Source of the DNA: Thereva unica
Lineage: Eukaryota; Arthropoda; Insecta; Diptera; Therevidae
Direction of reading: 5' to 3'
Length of the DNA stretch: 64,000 bases
Assembly (NCBI GenBank): GCA_949987705.1
Contig: OX465282.1
Span: forward strand, 11,334,501-11,398,500
Below, piece after piece: positions 1 through 10,170 of this stretch. The notes beneath the pieces were generated by a model. The model worked only from the letters and a program-made list of their open reading frames with translations, ran no database searches and was not told the DNA's origin. Made by a program: the position numbers and the translations under genes. How positions within the stretch are numbered: the first letter of the stretch is position 1; each line of letters starts with the position of its first letter.

Positions 1-78
1 GGAAGCAATAGAAAGACGAAGTGGAATCGAACCACGGATCTCTGGAATGATAATTGGGTGCCTTAGCCCCTAGTAATC
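1..78 (-). repeat. tRNA-like SINE head with start of tail
   Basis: On the minus strand this reads like a degenerate tRNA. A block around 50-75 resembles a pol III A box, and GGTTCGATTCC near 20-32 is a good B box flanked by short T-stem arms. The bases after the tRNA-like part (pyrimidine-rich, TTTCTATT near 6-14) also follow the tRNA-like part of the copy at 18140-18266, which suggests one SINE family rather than two tRNA pseudogenes. The window edge cuts the element. The family name is unknown. Confidence 0.5.
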
Positions 79-140
79 GGTGGAGAGTACTCGATTAAAT
101 GCTCATGAGTAAAATAATCAGAAAATTACTCAATGAATAC
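78..140 (+). repeat. short dispersed repeat, inverted copy at 6530-6575
   Basis: The stretch with TCGGTGGAGAGTACTCGAT followed by CTCATGAGTA is matched, on the opposite strand, by sequence at about 6530-6575. It borders the tRNA-like SINE. The two copies are short and diverged, so the parent element is not identifiable. Confidence 0.4.
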
Positions 141-179
141 CTTTTACTCGCTTTAAAGTACTCGATTCCTCGAGAATCG

Positions 180-525
180 ATGACAGCTTTTTGACATTTC
201 TGCAACCTACCTTAACGTACATATGTATTACTCTATTTTCGGCTGCGACAGATTCCAAATACTTATGCATAGCATGCAACAAATGCGCCTGCCACACCGG
301 TAAGCATGCTCCCGTTATAGTCAAGAAATTTTAAAAATGCGCCCGCCAGAGGTTACACACCTTTTTTAAAAATATTATATTCTATTCGTAAAATACCATT
401 CCAAACGCGAAAGTCGCTTTACCAAGCGGTCCCCCAACTAAGTACTTATCACATCCAATGCTGCTTCTCCTACGCAGTTAAACGAGTACCGGTCTACTGA
501 ATATGCTTGATGGCACCCTTTATTT
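180..525 (-). repeat. 5S rRNA-derived SINE-like repeat, copy A
   Basis: On the minus strand, 412-520 aligns with 5S rRNA. It carries AGTACTTAGTTGGGGGACC followed by GCTTGG, which is the C-box region of dipteran 5S, and upstream of it ACCGGTACTCG, which matches the 5S segment ahead of box A. Similarity appears to reach close to the 5S 5' end. Downstream (lower coordinates) is a non-5S body of about 200 bp that shares TGGCAGGCGCATTTGTT-like sequence near 280-300 with copy B. A 5S-like head followed by an unrelated body is the layout of SINE3-type elements. It is diverged and not a functional 5S gene. Confidence 0.65.
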
Positions 526-1974
526 TGTAAAGCCCCAATTTTACTCCGGTTAGTATAAAAAACTGTGAGCATACCATGCTTCGTTTGGACTATTTCGTTA
601 ATGCCTGTAGAGCACGTTTTACTTGTTTACTCATGTATTTGCCACTAAGTCATAAAGCATAAGTCCCTTCTTTTATAATTCACCAATCCCTACGACAAAA
701 AATTATAAAGCCGTACTTAAACTAGTCAATAAAAAAAGTACATCAAATAGTAACATTTCACCAACATCACACGAACGCTGCTCCTTTGACAGGATATTAC
801 TTAACCCAATTCCCTTCTTTTTTTTCTTGCTGTTGTCAAAGAACCTTTTTACTAATATTTAATCTCATCTACCACTTCTCTTCTGTACCATTTTTACATC
901 CTTTTTTTCATCATCAACACCATCATCATCGTCATCATCATCATCATCATCATGTGCACTAAATTCAAAAATAATCTTCCTTGATCCTTTTGTAACAAAC
1001 AAGCACCACCATGATGGATATGCACTTTTTAACCGTGTGCTGTAAAGGTTCAACACTTTATATGTGTGACAACATTTTCAACTAAAGTCAACTATCTTCA
1101 AATTCTGTTTGATTAAATTTAAAAAATAAAAAAAAAATAAAAAAAGTAGTGAAAAATTCTATAAAAAAAACGAACGAAAAAAATTTACGCTGCTCCCGAC
1201 AAAGGACAAGAGAGCAGCCCTCGAAAAGAAATCAAGTATGTACTTAACCCCTTCTCTTGCACCCTTTTGTGCGGCTCGTCCTTTTTTATATCCACTACTA
1301 TCATTCCTCTACTTTTGTGTATGACAGTATTCTATAGGAAATGAGTAAGAACTTGGTAATCTAGTTACGTTAGATAAAAAAGATGCAAATTAAATTGTGC
1401 AAATTTGCTGATGACCTCCTTTTTCCCCATTGAGGATAGTAGTCCTGTGCACTATCTTCTACTCTATTTTTTTTACTTTTAGAGAAAAAATATCCTTTTC
1501 CTTTTTATTTTTTTCAACGTAGAATGTTGAAATATTTCTTGGAAAGTTTTCTGTGTTCGCTTTGAAAAGGAATTTTCTTCTGTAGGAAAAAGGAAGAGAA
1601 GTTTTAATTAATTTAAACAAAATTATTTATTAAAATAGTTGTTTGTGCTTCAGAGAGATTAACTTGGATTTTAAGGACTTTATTTCATTTCTTTTTTTTT
1701 TCGACGAATTAAGGATGACACGAAATTATTTATAAGTAGAACAGGCGGTGGAGTCAGTTTCTTGTGTACAAGGAGGATATCCAGGGAGCAATTAATATTT
1801 CAAGGCTTCAGTTGACGTTAGCTTGGAATCGACAGTAAAATTCTTTTTCCCAAGATCAAATACTATACCGTGCTTTAAATGTATTTATATACTATCTAAA
1901 GTTTAACCCATTTCTTCAAGAGTTTCAATTAGTAAAATTTGAACATGAGTAAAAATCAATTAGTTGGTTAATTT
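526..1974. other. AT-rich DNA without a recognisable gene
   Basis: The stretch holds T- and A-runs and a (CAT)n microsatellite at 909-953. Open frames here are short and low in complexity; one on the minus strand is only the Asp-rich translation of the microsatellite. Confidence 0.6.
909..953. repeat. (CAT)n microsatellite
   Basis: A run of about 14 CAT units with a few interruptions (CAAC, CGT). Confidence 0.85.
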
Positions 1975-2200
1975 TAAAAGCATATACGCACCGTCAACTA
2001 TCAGGAATAGCAAACAAATGCACATGCCACATGGGTATGCAGACTGTCGCTACAGGCATTAACATCTACAAATACATCCCCATCGCCATTGAACATTTCA
2101 AACGTGAGTATCGTTTTACCAAGTGGTCCCCCAACTAAGTACTAACCACATCAACTGCTGCTTCACCTAAGCAATCGAACGAGTACCGGCCTAGTGTTCG
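1975..2200 (-). repeat. 5S rRNA-derived SINE-like repeat, copy B
   Basis: Minus strand. The 5S-like part is 2113-2195 and contains GGTTAGTACTTAGTTGGGGG plus ACCACTTGG (box C region, one change) and ACTCGTTCG upstream. The body at 1975-2110 shares with copy A the sequence around CATGTGGCATGTGCATTTG (2018-2040). Same orientation as copy A, 1.7 kb away. Confidence 0.65.
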
Positions 2201-3033
2201 AACTTTCTGCCTACTGCGCCCCAACAGTTACTTGGTGGCGTGGCGATAAGAAACAGCATAATAAGGAATCGTTTAGAGTTAGCCAATCCAAGCATGGATC
2301 GTTAGAGAGGACTTTTACTTTTGACAATTGAGGCCTAGCTACAATACAAACACATTTCTTTCGATTTTTGCATAATCCATGGACTTCATGAAATTCTTTT
2401 TCATATTTAAAAATATGTTTCCCTCTTTTTCATACTAATTGAAACTTAAGTTCGGTACACTTAATCTCCCCGCTCAAAGGAAAAGCAAAATGTGGTACTG
2501 GTCTGTGATAACACATTCCTTCATAGTCATATGGTAATCTTCCTCTATGGTATACTTCTTACCACAATACAATACAAGGTCAGCCTATGGGAGACGATGA
2601 CTATGAAAAACAAGAGGCGCACTTCCTTAACCTACTTCTTACCTCATATCCAAAACGGTAGCAATCCATCGATGTTGACTCGACAGTGGAAACTTCCCGG
2701 ATCATCGAGAAGTTGTCGGTAATGCTATTTTAGTGCCCTTACCATCAGACTTCTTAGACCAACTGGCTCACTATATGGGAAGGCTCATTGGGGGCCTATT
2801 CTTTTTCTCGAAGGCTGGGACTTGTGTTTTGGTAGTACCAACCCAGACTCAGTGGTCTCCGTAAATATTACTACCTTGAATACGTGTGTTTATTTCTTAG
2901 TCTACGATTCTCTAAAGCCTATCAAGTAATCAAGCCAACAACTGTTCTGAAATTAAGCCGACAAGGGTAGCCAACAAAGGTGTAGACTCCTCTCCCGACA
3001 CCTTTTCTATCACGGCCCAACAATTCCTTAGCC
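2201..3033. other. No gene recognised
   Basis: Moderate GC, only short open frames, none with a recognisable domain. It may include decayed upstream parts of the reverse transcriptase relic that follows, but no motif supports that. Confidence 0.4.
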
Positions 3034-3470
3034 GTGATAAAAGGCGGCAAAGGAAGGGACGGCTTACAGTTGGTGAATTCAGGCACTTACTTCAAGCGTT
3101 CGCTGTCTTTCATTCAGTTCGGATCTTCAAGACTTCGCTTCACCAATCTAGAGGGTGGCCCAATTTTAGAGTACGCATGCCCGATCTGGAATCCTATTTA
3201 CCAGGTAAGCCATAGTAGGTTTGAGCTTTTATTTCTACTCTTTGCTCTGAGAACTCTATACGACTCGCGTGTCGTTTTTTCGCTAAACCACCTAGAGGAC
3301 GTAATGAATCTTCTTAGTTGCGGGATCCCAACTTCAGGATTTCCGCAAGTGTGCTTAGGAAGGGTTGATCCAAAAGTGGTAAGTCTCCTTTTGCTTAGGG
3401 CTGGGAGTGACAGGAGAAGCTTTCCTCCTCGTCTATATTCTTACAGCTTCTGCTGAAATCGTAGGTTTCC
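3034..3470 (+). pseudogene. Jockey/CR1-like reverse transcriptase C-terminus, relic
   Basis: An open frame of 140 codons contains LEYACPIW near 3169-3192, the post-catalytic segment of Jockey/CR1-group reverse transcriptases (family form LEYA-x-W), followed by FALRTLYDSR and a leucine-rich stretch corresponding to the usual YxSR-LL-LxxLxxRR segment. No catalytic YADD box is present, so only the end of the RT domain remains. It meets an oppositely oriented LOA-like relic near 3395-3470. The two belong to different families, so this is a junction of two insertions rather than one rearranged copy. The nominal start is arbitrary. Confidence 0.55.
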
Positions 3471-4440
3471 AGACCTAAGCGGGCCGCAAGGGTCCCTATC
3501 AGACAGTGTCCGGTCTGCACTCCCACTGTAACTGAGAGGTCTCGTCTACCGAAGCTCAGCAGTGAGGTGGTCCGCATGAGATCGTAGGAGGGCCAAGTCA
3601 TTTTGGCCAAGGTGCATTTATTAAGATTTCTCCAATGTTTTTCTGCTAGTTGCATTGTGTGGTGTTTGCATCGGAGTTTAAAGGTGGCCCAAGGCATACC
3701 AACCCTTTCCTTTCCAGGAAGGAGAGTGGCGGCCGTGCCTTTCTCTAGCCAGTTCGTCAACTTTACAATTTCCCTTTATATTTCGGTGACCAGGCACCCA
3801 TATGAGGAGGGTCCTGAACTGCTGAGCCATCTCGTTAAGAGATCTGCGGCATTCCGAGATAGTTCTGGAGTTATTAGTGCAAGAGCGCAGGGCCTCCAGA
3901 GCCGCCTCACTATCTGAGAAGATGTAGACAGTTCGGTTCGTATCGCCTTTCTGGTTAATTTGCAAAACAGCCTCATGTATGGCTAAAACCTCCGCTTGGT
4001 ATGCAATCCAGTGATCGGGTAGTCGGAAGGAGATGTCAATTTCAAGTTCCGGCGAGAAGACTCCTATTCCCACTCGACCCTCAGTGAAGAAGTTTATGGC
4101 ATCTTGAATACTATGTGGTCTATTACTCCATTCACGGCGTCACGGGATGTGCGAAAATCGGTTTCTATGGAGATATTGACAGAGTTTAGCACCTTAAAGT
4201 GCCCTCCTCTAATTCCGATCCAAGATCCAGATTCTTTTATTCTGAGCGCTGCGATAGTCGCATTTTCCCTTGCCACAAGGTTCTACGGAGGGAGGTATAA
4301 CATAACGTTTAGGGCATCTGTAGGTGTGGAGCGAAGTACGCCTGCTATGCATAGCTCCGCACGTCTTTGCACTTTCTGTAGTTTGTTCAGCACTTCCAGC
4401 ATGGGCGTAGGAAGGTTGGGGGCCAGGTGGGCCAGGCCCA
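3395..4440 (-). pseudogene. LOA/R1-like ORF2 C-terminal half (RT end, RNase H, Cys/His tail), relic
   Basis: Reading down the minus strand: LNKLQKVQRRAELCIAG then VLRSTPTDAL (about 4320-4405) is the segment just after RT in LOA/R1-type elements. A frameshifted connection follows, then an RNase H domain in an open frame ending at 3678, with YQAEVLAIHEA, FSDSEAALEAL and LIWVPGHRNIKGN-x-VDELA giving the E, D and His/Asp blocks. A second frame (3395-3760) holds TGHCLIGTLAARLGL and RSCKN-DEEE, the start of the terminal Cys/His domain. At least two frameshifts are needed to read through, so it is dead. The RT catalytic core is missing. The terminal segment resembles the relic at 36050-37140, probably the same family. 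Confidence 0.7.
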
Positions 4441-5714
4441 CCCCAGAATCCTTCTGGCCCACCCCAGAATAAAAGTGAATCACTTATTAAAAACACGATA
4501 CATCCGCTTTAAACCCAATGATATTACATAACGCTTTAAACAATTTGAAAAAAATAAAAATTAAATGGTCCTTCGCTGGAGGTCATCCGTTAAACCGATT
4601 ATGATTGGTTCGCGGCGCATGACACAACGTAGTGACCGCAATGGCCACGGAGATATAGCTGGAAAAGCATAATTGTGTTGCGTTGTATTGCTTGTGTGAG
4701 TATCTAGGTCTGCTCATACAATGCAGTGCCGTTTTTATATGACCGCAGTCTTTGAAATACTACTAATTTCAGTATAAACTTGCAACACAATGCAAGATTT
4801 ATTACCAGCTTTAGATAAAGAGTATAATCTCTTACGGAAGAAAATGCAAAAAGGCGGGAACTAAGTTCATTTGATGCGGCCATAGGTACGTAACATATAA
4901 AGCAGAATACAACTATAAATAAAGTATAAGTATGGACCTATATTCTTCAGTATGATACCGTGTATTCATAGAGTTAAGTCGTTGAGTTTTAAATTCAAAT
5001 CTAAATCAACTCGGCTCCAATAGAAACTCAAATCCACTTTTTGGCGCTCTTCTATGTCCATGGTAACGGCAGGTATATCTTGGTATAGCTAGCCAAAGAG
5101 TCAGAACACACGGGTCTATAGGTCTATAATTTAATTTGTTTAAATAATGATGAAAATGCTTGCCTGATATCAAGCTGGCTAGCCACACAGAGATACGGAA
5201 TCGGTACTCGATTCTTTACTGATATGACTATTTGGGTTTTGACTCTATACTTTTTAATATTACTCATATCACCTATAAGCCTTATAGGTTAGAACCGAGT
5301 ACCAAGCAAGTTCATCTCAGTCGTGACGCTTTTCACATAAATGTATTTTTCTGCCTCAATTAAGGAAAGTTTAGGGCAGTTTAAAACTCAAACGCAAAGT
5401 GGAGACGAAAATTGGAAATCTTTTTTCCCATAGAACTTTGTATGCGTTCCTCTCTATTCACCAACTTGGAATCCACGCTCTTGCAACATAGAGAAAATCG
5501 GGAATAGAACAGTGCAAGTTATATATCCAAATAATTAGCTTTTAAAATAATTTGCAAACGCTAAAGCAGGTCACAGGTATAAGATAACGATTCGTTGAAA
5601 GTTATCAGGAATGCCAATGCAGTAGCAAAATAGGCGAAGAGAGTGGTCGCAGTACCTTTAGACCAAGTACCTCACCAAAGGAGAAAATGAAATAGACATT
5701 CTTCAAGCGAAATT
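4441..5714. other. No gene recognised
   Basis: AT-rich sequence with only short frames and no domain, RNA gene or clear repeat. Confidence 0.5.
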
Positions 5715-6490
5715 TGCCTCATATATACCTTCTTCTTCTTCCAATGGCGCTGCAGCCCAAATAGAACCTTGGCTTCCTCTAATCTTTTACTTCAGTCTCT
5801 ATTTCTGCCTGACTTCCAGCTCGATGTCTGGAGAAGTGTCTGCATTTGTTACAAACGCATCCGTCCATCTTTTTCTTCCGGGATGATAGTGAAGTCCTTC
5901 CTTGCAACTCTTTCTTCTGACGTGCGCTCGACGTGGCCAAACCAGCGAAGTGTATTGAGTTTTACCAACATCACTTACATAGCCTATCTCGTCATATATT
6001 TGATATAACTCGTTGTTAGCTGTTTCTCCATGTCCCTTTCTGACAAATAGGGCTTCTCAAAATCTTCCTTTAAAAGGAATTTAGCATATAACATGGCAAA
6101 TTATTGTCTTATATAATGTAAACTTCGTCTTTCGATGCATTGCTCAAGATCTCAGCAATTTACGTAGTGCGTTTTTGTTTCGGAGTAGAATTCTCCTGCT
6201 GATTTCCTCTAACATGTCTAGCTACACTTGTTGCTGATTTATTTTCAATGAGTACCTGATCGATTTGGTTTTTAGCCCTTCCATCTGGTGACATCCAAGC
6301 CATTTTATAGATGTTTTTATATGGGAAGAACTTGAACTTTCTAGTATTGCTTTGCTGTTAGCGGTCGATAAGCTTGCCACCATTATCGTGGGTGGTTGCG
6401 CGAAGGCTGTGGCTGCCTATTATCGCCCATATACTGAAAGTCCTTCTCGATCTTAGCGTTGAAGTCACCCAACATCATTTTATATCATTC
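5715..6490 (-). pseudogene. Internally deleted RTE-like LINE relic
   Basis: On the minus strand the upstream end (about 6440-6480) encodes MLGDFNAKIEK, the endonuclease GDFNA motif. Near 6270-6310 is WMSPDGRAKNQIDQVLI, the endonuclease segment SPDGR-x-NQIDHV that is also found in the intact RTE at 20975. The next recognisable part (about 5720-5945) is the element's C-terminus: GHVERTSEERVARKDF and RLEEAKVLFGLQRH, then a GAA-rich 3' end near 5728-5740. The whole reverse transcriptase is missing between these, so the copy has lost about 2 kb internally. Several stops break the frames. Confidence 0.6.
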
Positions 6491-7189
6491 GAGGGTTGGT
6501 TATGGAGATGTACTTTTAAGAACTTTTAATTCGATTCTACTCATGAGTATTTACTCGAGTACTTTCCACCGACTCCGTATCACTAGCCACATAATGTATC
6601 CTTTGAACTGAGCGGCATTTGGGCAATAGTTTGCCGCTGAAAGAATAACGTAATGCTGATTTTGTCGCCGGTGTTTGGAGGAATCAGAAGAAGATTATTA
6701 CCGATCGGCTCATCAAGATGCCAGGCCATTTAAAAGGAGATAACTGGACAGAGTTTGCACTATATTTTGTCGCTGGAGAAATAGCGTAATTTCTATTTTG
6801 ATACTAGCGGTAGGGAGGTAAATGAATCTAATTCCGCTGAATCGGGTTAATCTTGATAGCCAAAAAGCGTATTCGTGCTCGTTTGTTTGCTGAACTATAT
6901 ATTTTCCCATACGAGATTTAATATTTTCTGTTTACTGAATTGTATCGGTTGCAGTTATTTTAAATAATCGAGCAACTAATCTCTAAGGGTATGTTTGCAT
7001 CGCAAGTTATGTCAAGTTAAGCGCGTTGTATCACAAATCCGTTGTTTCAAGTTATTTTATGTCAAAAAATTTAAAAGATACGTTATAAAAAAGTGCGTGG
7101 ATAAAAATAAAAAAAAAAATATGTGCAGGTGTGAGTGGATGTTCGTTTGCATGCACATGATCTGTCACATCTCAGGATTCCTCAGACAT
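6491..7189. other. No gene recognised; short repeat at 6530-6575
   Basis: Contains the inverted partner of the repeat at 78-140. The remainder is AT-rich and has no supported feature. Confidence 0.45.
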
Positions 7190-7441
7190 ATTTTTTCAAT
7201 ATTGAGCAATTATTTCCAAAGCAAAGACGCTACATTAGGTCAAGCAGTTGATGTTATTAAAAGCATAACAGCTGCGTTGGAGAAAGACAGAAATAGTATT
7301 TAAAACTTTCAGAAGGGTTGGGATGAGATAGAGAAATTTTCGAATGCAATCGTGTCTAAAATACGAAGGCAACCAAATAAGTTGAATGATTTCATAGTCG
7401 ATACCACGTCAGTTTTCGATGAAGCAAGACAGATTCTATAA
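7190..7441 (+). pseudogene. hAT-like transposase fragment, relic
   Basis: One frame reads NYFQSKDATLGQAVDVIKS (about 7210-7265), a stop at 7301, then WDEIEKFSNAI and RRQPNKLNDFIVDTT before a terminal stop near 7441. The spacing and wording resemble the DUF4371/ZMYM1-like group of hAT transposases, where a helix with Q-K-D-x-x-L-x-A is followed by W-x-E-x-x-x-F and then R-x-x-x-P-x-R-L-(N/D)-D. The catalytic domain and dimerisation region are absent. The match is from family memory and is moderate. The upstream part of the frame (from 6995) is not recognisable. Confidence 0.4.
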
Positions 7442-7689
7442 TTTAGAGTTGTTAATTAACATTGAAAATTTATTTGTACAGAATATAAGCGCAGATCAAG
7501 TCTTGCAGGAATTTTTAAAGAAAAGTAGAAGAGTAAATTTCAATTAATAAATATTATTTAGATTTATTTCTAACTTTAATTATATTTAATTCTAACTACC
7601 TAAGTATTCTACATACTTAAAAATTAAAAAAAAATAGTTTTTTTTGTTTAACCTCTCTCTGTAGTGAGTCGGTAACGATGCTTTAAAAT
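7442..7689. other. AT-rich spacer, nothing recognised
   Basis: Very AT-rich, with a poly-A/poly-T stretch at 7620-7650. No feature supported. Confidence 0.5.
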
Positions 7690-8255
7690 CTGGCTCAGCC
7701 CAGCAAAAATTCATTGCTACGCCCATGACTTCCAGAGGAACTTCTTGTCCAGGGCTACTTCCAGATATTTGGCACTGTTGGTAAATTTGAGCCTGACATT
7801 GTTTAGCCGGGGAGGAATTAGGGGTGGAGTTTTATACCTCCTCGTGAAGAGGACTAATTCTGTTTTTCAGGGTTAACGCTGAGTTGGGCTGGCAGCCCAG
7901 CTTGAAAGAGTTAGTAACGCCGCCTCGATGAGATCACAGAGGAATTGTGGAAATTTTCCTTTTATGATGATAACAATGTCATCCGCGTACGCCAGTTCTG
8001 CCTCCATGCGTCGCAGCAGCTGGTTCAGCTCGCGACCCATGGAAGTGGAGAAAGTACTCCTCCTTGTGGGGTACCTCTGTTGACGGCCTTTCGGACCCAG
8101 CAGTCGCCAAGGTTTCAGCTCACGATCCTGCCGGTAAGCATTTAATGTATATGAGATACTAGCGGCACCTCGATCCTCAACTTCGCCAAGGCCAGGGTAA
8201 TGGCGTCCGGGAGCTCGTTGTTAAGCGCTCCCTCTATGTCAAGGAAAGCTACTAA
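7690..8255 (-). pseudogene. LOA/R1-like reverse transcriptase core, relic
   Basis: Minus strand, 5' to 3': LVAFLDIEGALNNELPDA (about 8190-8250) is the second RT aspartate block. RKAVNRGTPQGGVLSPL (about 8045-8095) is the glycine-rich block. ELAYADDIVIIIKGKF (about 7965-8010) is the catalytic YADD box. KYLEVALDKKFLW (about 7735-7775) is the following YLGV-LD block. These sit in different frames with stops between them, so it is a dead fragment bounded by non-RT sequence on both sides. The WDIEGAFDN/YADD style places it in the LOA/R1 group. Confidence 0.7.
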
Positions 8256-9192
8256 TGTGTATTCTTCTTGTTAAGCTTAACTTAATCATAAATAAAAATA
8301 CAATCAATAATTTCTTCAATAATGCTAATCCCATTTCATCCCTGATAAAAAGAACCCAAAGACCCAAAAAAATATTTTCCAGGGAAACAATAAACACAAA
8401 TCGAGATAAAACATACCTCCACAGAAAAGTTTTCATCACATACACCCTTTTTTAATACTTGATATGACGACGATGAATATATTCCGCAAAAAAACAAAAC
8501 AAACAGAGAAAAAAAACAACCCCCGAGAAGCCAAACCCATAATCATTTGTTAAAAAGGGTTGAAGACTATACCATATCTGGCCACCATTCCTCGTGTGTG
8601 TTATACACCTTCAATCATTTTTTTGTTTTGTTTTGCCTCTCTCGATCGCTGCTGCTCCTCCTTTTTTCATTTCATTTTTATATTTTTCACGAAAAAAAAA
8701 CAGGGGGTGGCAATTAGCTCTTTGCCACTTTTTTGAATTTTTAATTGTTTGAATTGGGTTTTGGTTAAGGCATGGAGGGATGATTTTTGCCCGGTGAGGG
8801 AGAAAGCTAATGTTTGATTGCGATTATTTTTTTTTTCGTTCGTTCGTTGGTTTTTTTTTTCGTTGCAATTCGTGATATTATGCCTGAATGTACACACAGG
8901 TAATTTGGAAATGGTGAAAAATATAAAAATGTGGGGGTTGGAGGAAAGATAGATATGAGAGATAGAGATACAGGGTGGGGTTTTACGTTTAAAAAAATTA
9001 AACAAAAAGATGTGCTGTGAATGAATGCATTTGGGAGTATGGAACTAACATGAAACAATTTCATGAAAAATTATGATAACTTCGTAATTATGTTTCCGCT
9101 GGTGGTCTAAGCTAAGATTATGCTCCGTTAGGTTTATTCTTCAACCAACCAATCACGCAGGTAATAAGCTGCACTGGTATGAAGAAGTTCAT
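8256..9192. other. AT-rich, low-complexity DNA without a gene
   Basis: Poly-A and poly-T runs at 8480-8520, 8690-8700 and 8827-8862. Overlapping frames here translate to simple Lys/Phe/Ser-rich peptides and are not credible genes. Confidence 0.55.
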
Positions 9193-9330
9193 TAAGGGGT
9201 CGTCTATAAATTACGTGAGGTGATTTTTGAGATTTTCGACGCCCCCTCCACCTTGGTGAGATTTCGTGAGATTTGGCTCGATCCCCTCCCCCTAATCGCA
9301 CGTGAGATTTTTCAAATTTTAAAATTTATT
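9193..9330 (+). repeat. Dispersed repeat starting GGGGTCGT(C/T)YATAAATTACGT
   Basis: Begins with GGGGTCGTCTATAAATTACG and continues with a C-rich segment and GAGATTTGGCTCGAT. The same sequence occurs at 38151-38192 and resumes at 38543-38590, where another element splits it. No coding content seen. Confidence 0.6.
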
Positions 9331-9504
9331 ATATAATATAATTTTTATATTTTGCTGAAATTCGGCGCCTGCCTTCTTTGTAAGTTCTAAATTCTAAGGG
9401 CCTTTTTGCGGGTCAGTGTTACTTGGCTCGTACTCTGCAGCATTCGACGAGACGCGCATTTAGCTTGCCGGTGGAGTCTTAACAATCGAGAACAAATTTT
9501 TGTG
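9331..9504. other. Short spacer, nothing recognised
   Basis: Between two repeats. No supported feature. Confidence 0.4.
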
Positions 9505-9640
9505 AGGGATTTACCCATATCTTAAGGCCTCACACACACAGGTCGCCAGCAGGCCGTGGCCTGAAAGTTTTCGCTTTAAGGCCAAGTATCATTATACACC
9601 CACTGGCCGCAAACTGTATGGGGCCTGCCAAGAATTCACA
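9505..9640 (+). repeat. Partial copy of the GGCCGCC foldback element
   Basis: Sequence from TTAAGGCCTCACACACACAG through CAGCAGGCCGTGG to ACTGGCCGCAAACTGTATGG matches the left half of the more complete element at 48345-48690. The right half is not evident; BEL/Pao sequence takes over near 9620-9640, so the copy is truncated or its boundary has been overwritten. Confidence 0.5.
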
Positions 9641-10170
9641 CCATAGACACTTGGAGCGGCAAGCAAGGCGCGAGCTAGTCGTGAAAACCATCCACACTCG
9701 CTTTTGCTGTTTGCGGTAGTTCTCGGCGTGAGGCTGGAGCCTCAGTATTCCATGGTGGGGCATAAAGTAGTATGGTTTGATAACGCTAAGGATGTTTATC
9801 TAATCCACGCGAACCAGCTGAAGGTATTATTTCATGAAGTCGGTGTATAACTGCTATAAATCTGCATCCTTATTCAGTTTTCGTTCTAGCGCAATAAATC
9901 GTTTAAACGCAACATCTCCTGACTGCTCTAGCAGGCTTGGTTCCTTTCAGAAAGGCGCCTTGTCTCTCGTTGTAGCTTGAGTTAAGAGCTCCTCACATAT
10001 TGTTCCTGGTTTGTAAGCGTTGAACTGATTTTTATTGCTTCCAGTGGTGTTTCGGTCAATCTTTTTTATTAACAAGTGAAGTAATATGGGAACCCAGCAG
10101 TCACTAGCAATCCCCAGGTTCCTTAATCCCATCAAGCCCTCATTGGTCGTGTCGTTCAGCGATTTAATGT
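9600..10170 (-). pseudogene. BEL/Pao LTR-retrotransposon gag-pol relic
   Basis: Minus strand. About 9950-10165 reads HIKSLNDTTNEGLMGLRNLG then ASDCWVPILLHLLIKKID, matching the DUF1759-type region of BEL/Pao polyproteins (L-x-x-L-x-I-x-x-x-x-W-x-x-x-L-x-x-L-x-x-x-K-x-D). About 9860-9905 reads FKRFIALERKLNKDADL, the conserved RF-x-SLE-x-RL-x-K-D segment just before reverse transcriptase. About 9690-9765 reads MPHHGILR and VWMVFTTSSR, corresponding to YYLPHH-x-V and RVVFDAS, and then LAGPIQ. The protease region between the first two blocks is deleted and stops are present. No LTRs were found. Dead relic. Confidence 0.65.

Noticed and set aside
3034..4440. One rearranged LINE covering both strands, as at 15.4-16.4 kb
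   Set aside because: The plus-strand part is Jockey/CR1-like and the minus-strand part LOA/R1-like, and the plus part lies beyond the 3' end of the minus part, which twin priming would not give.
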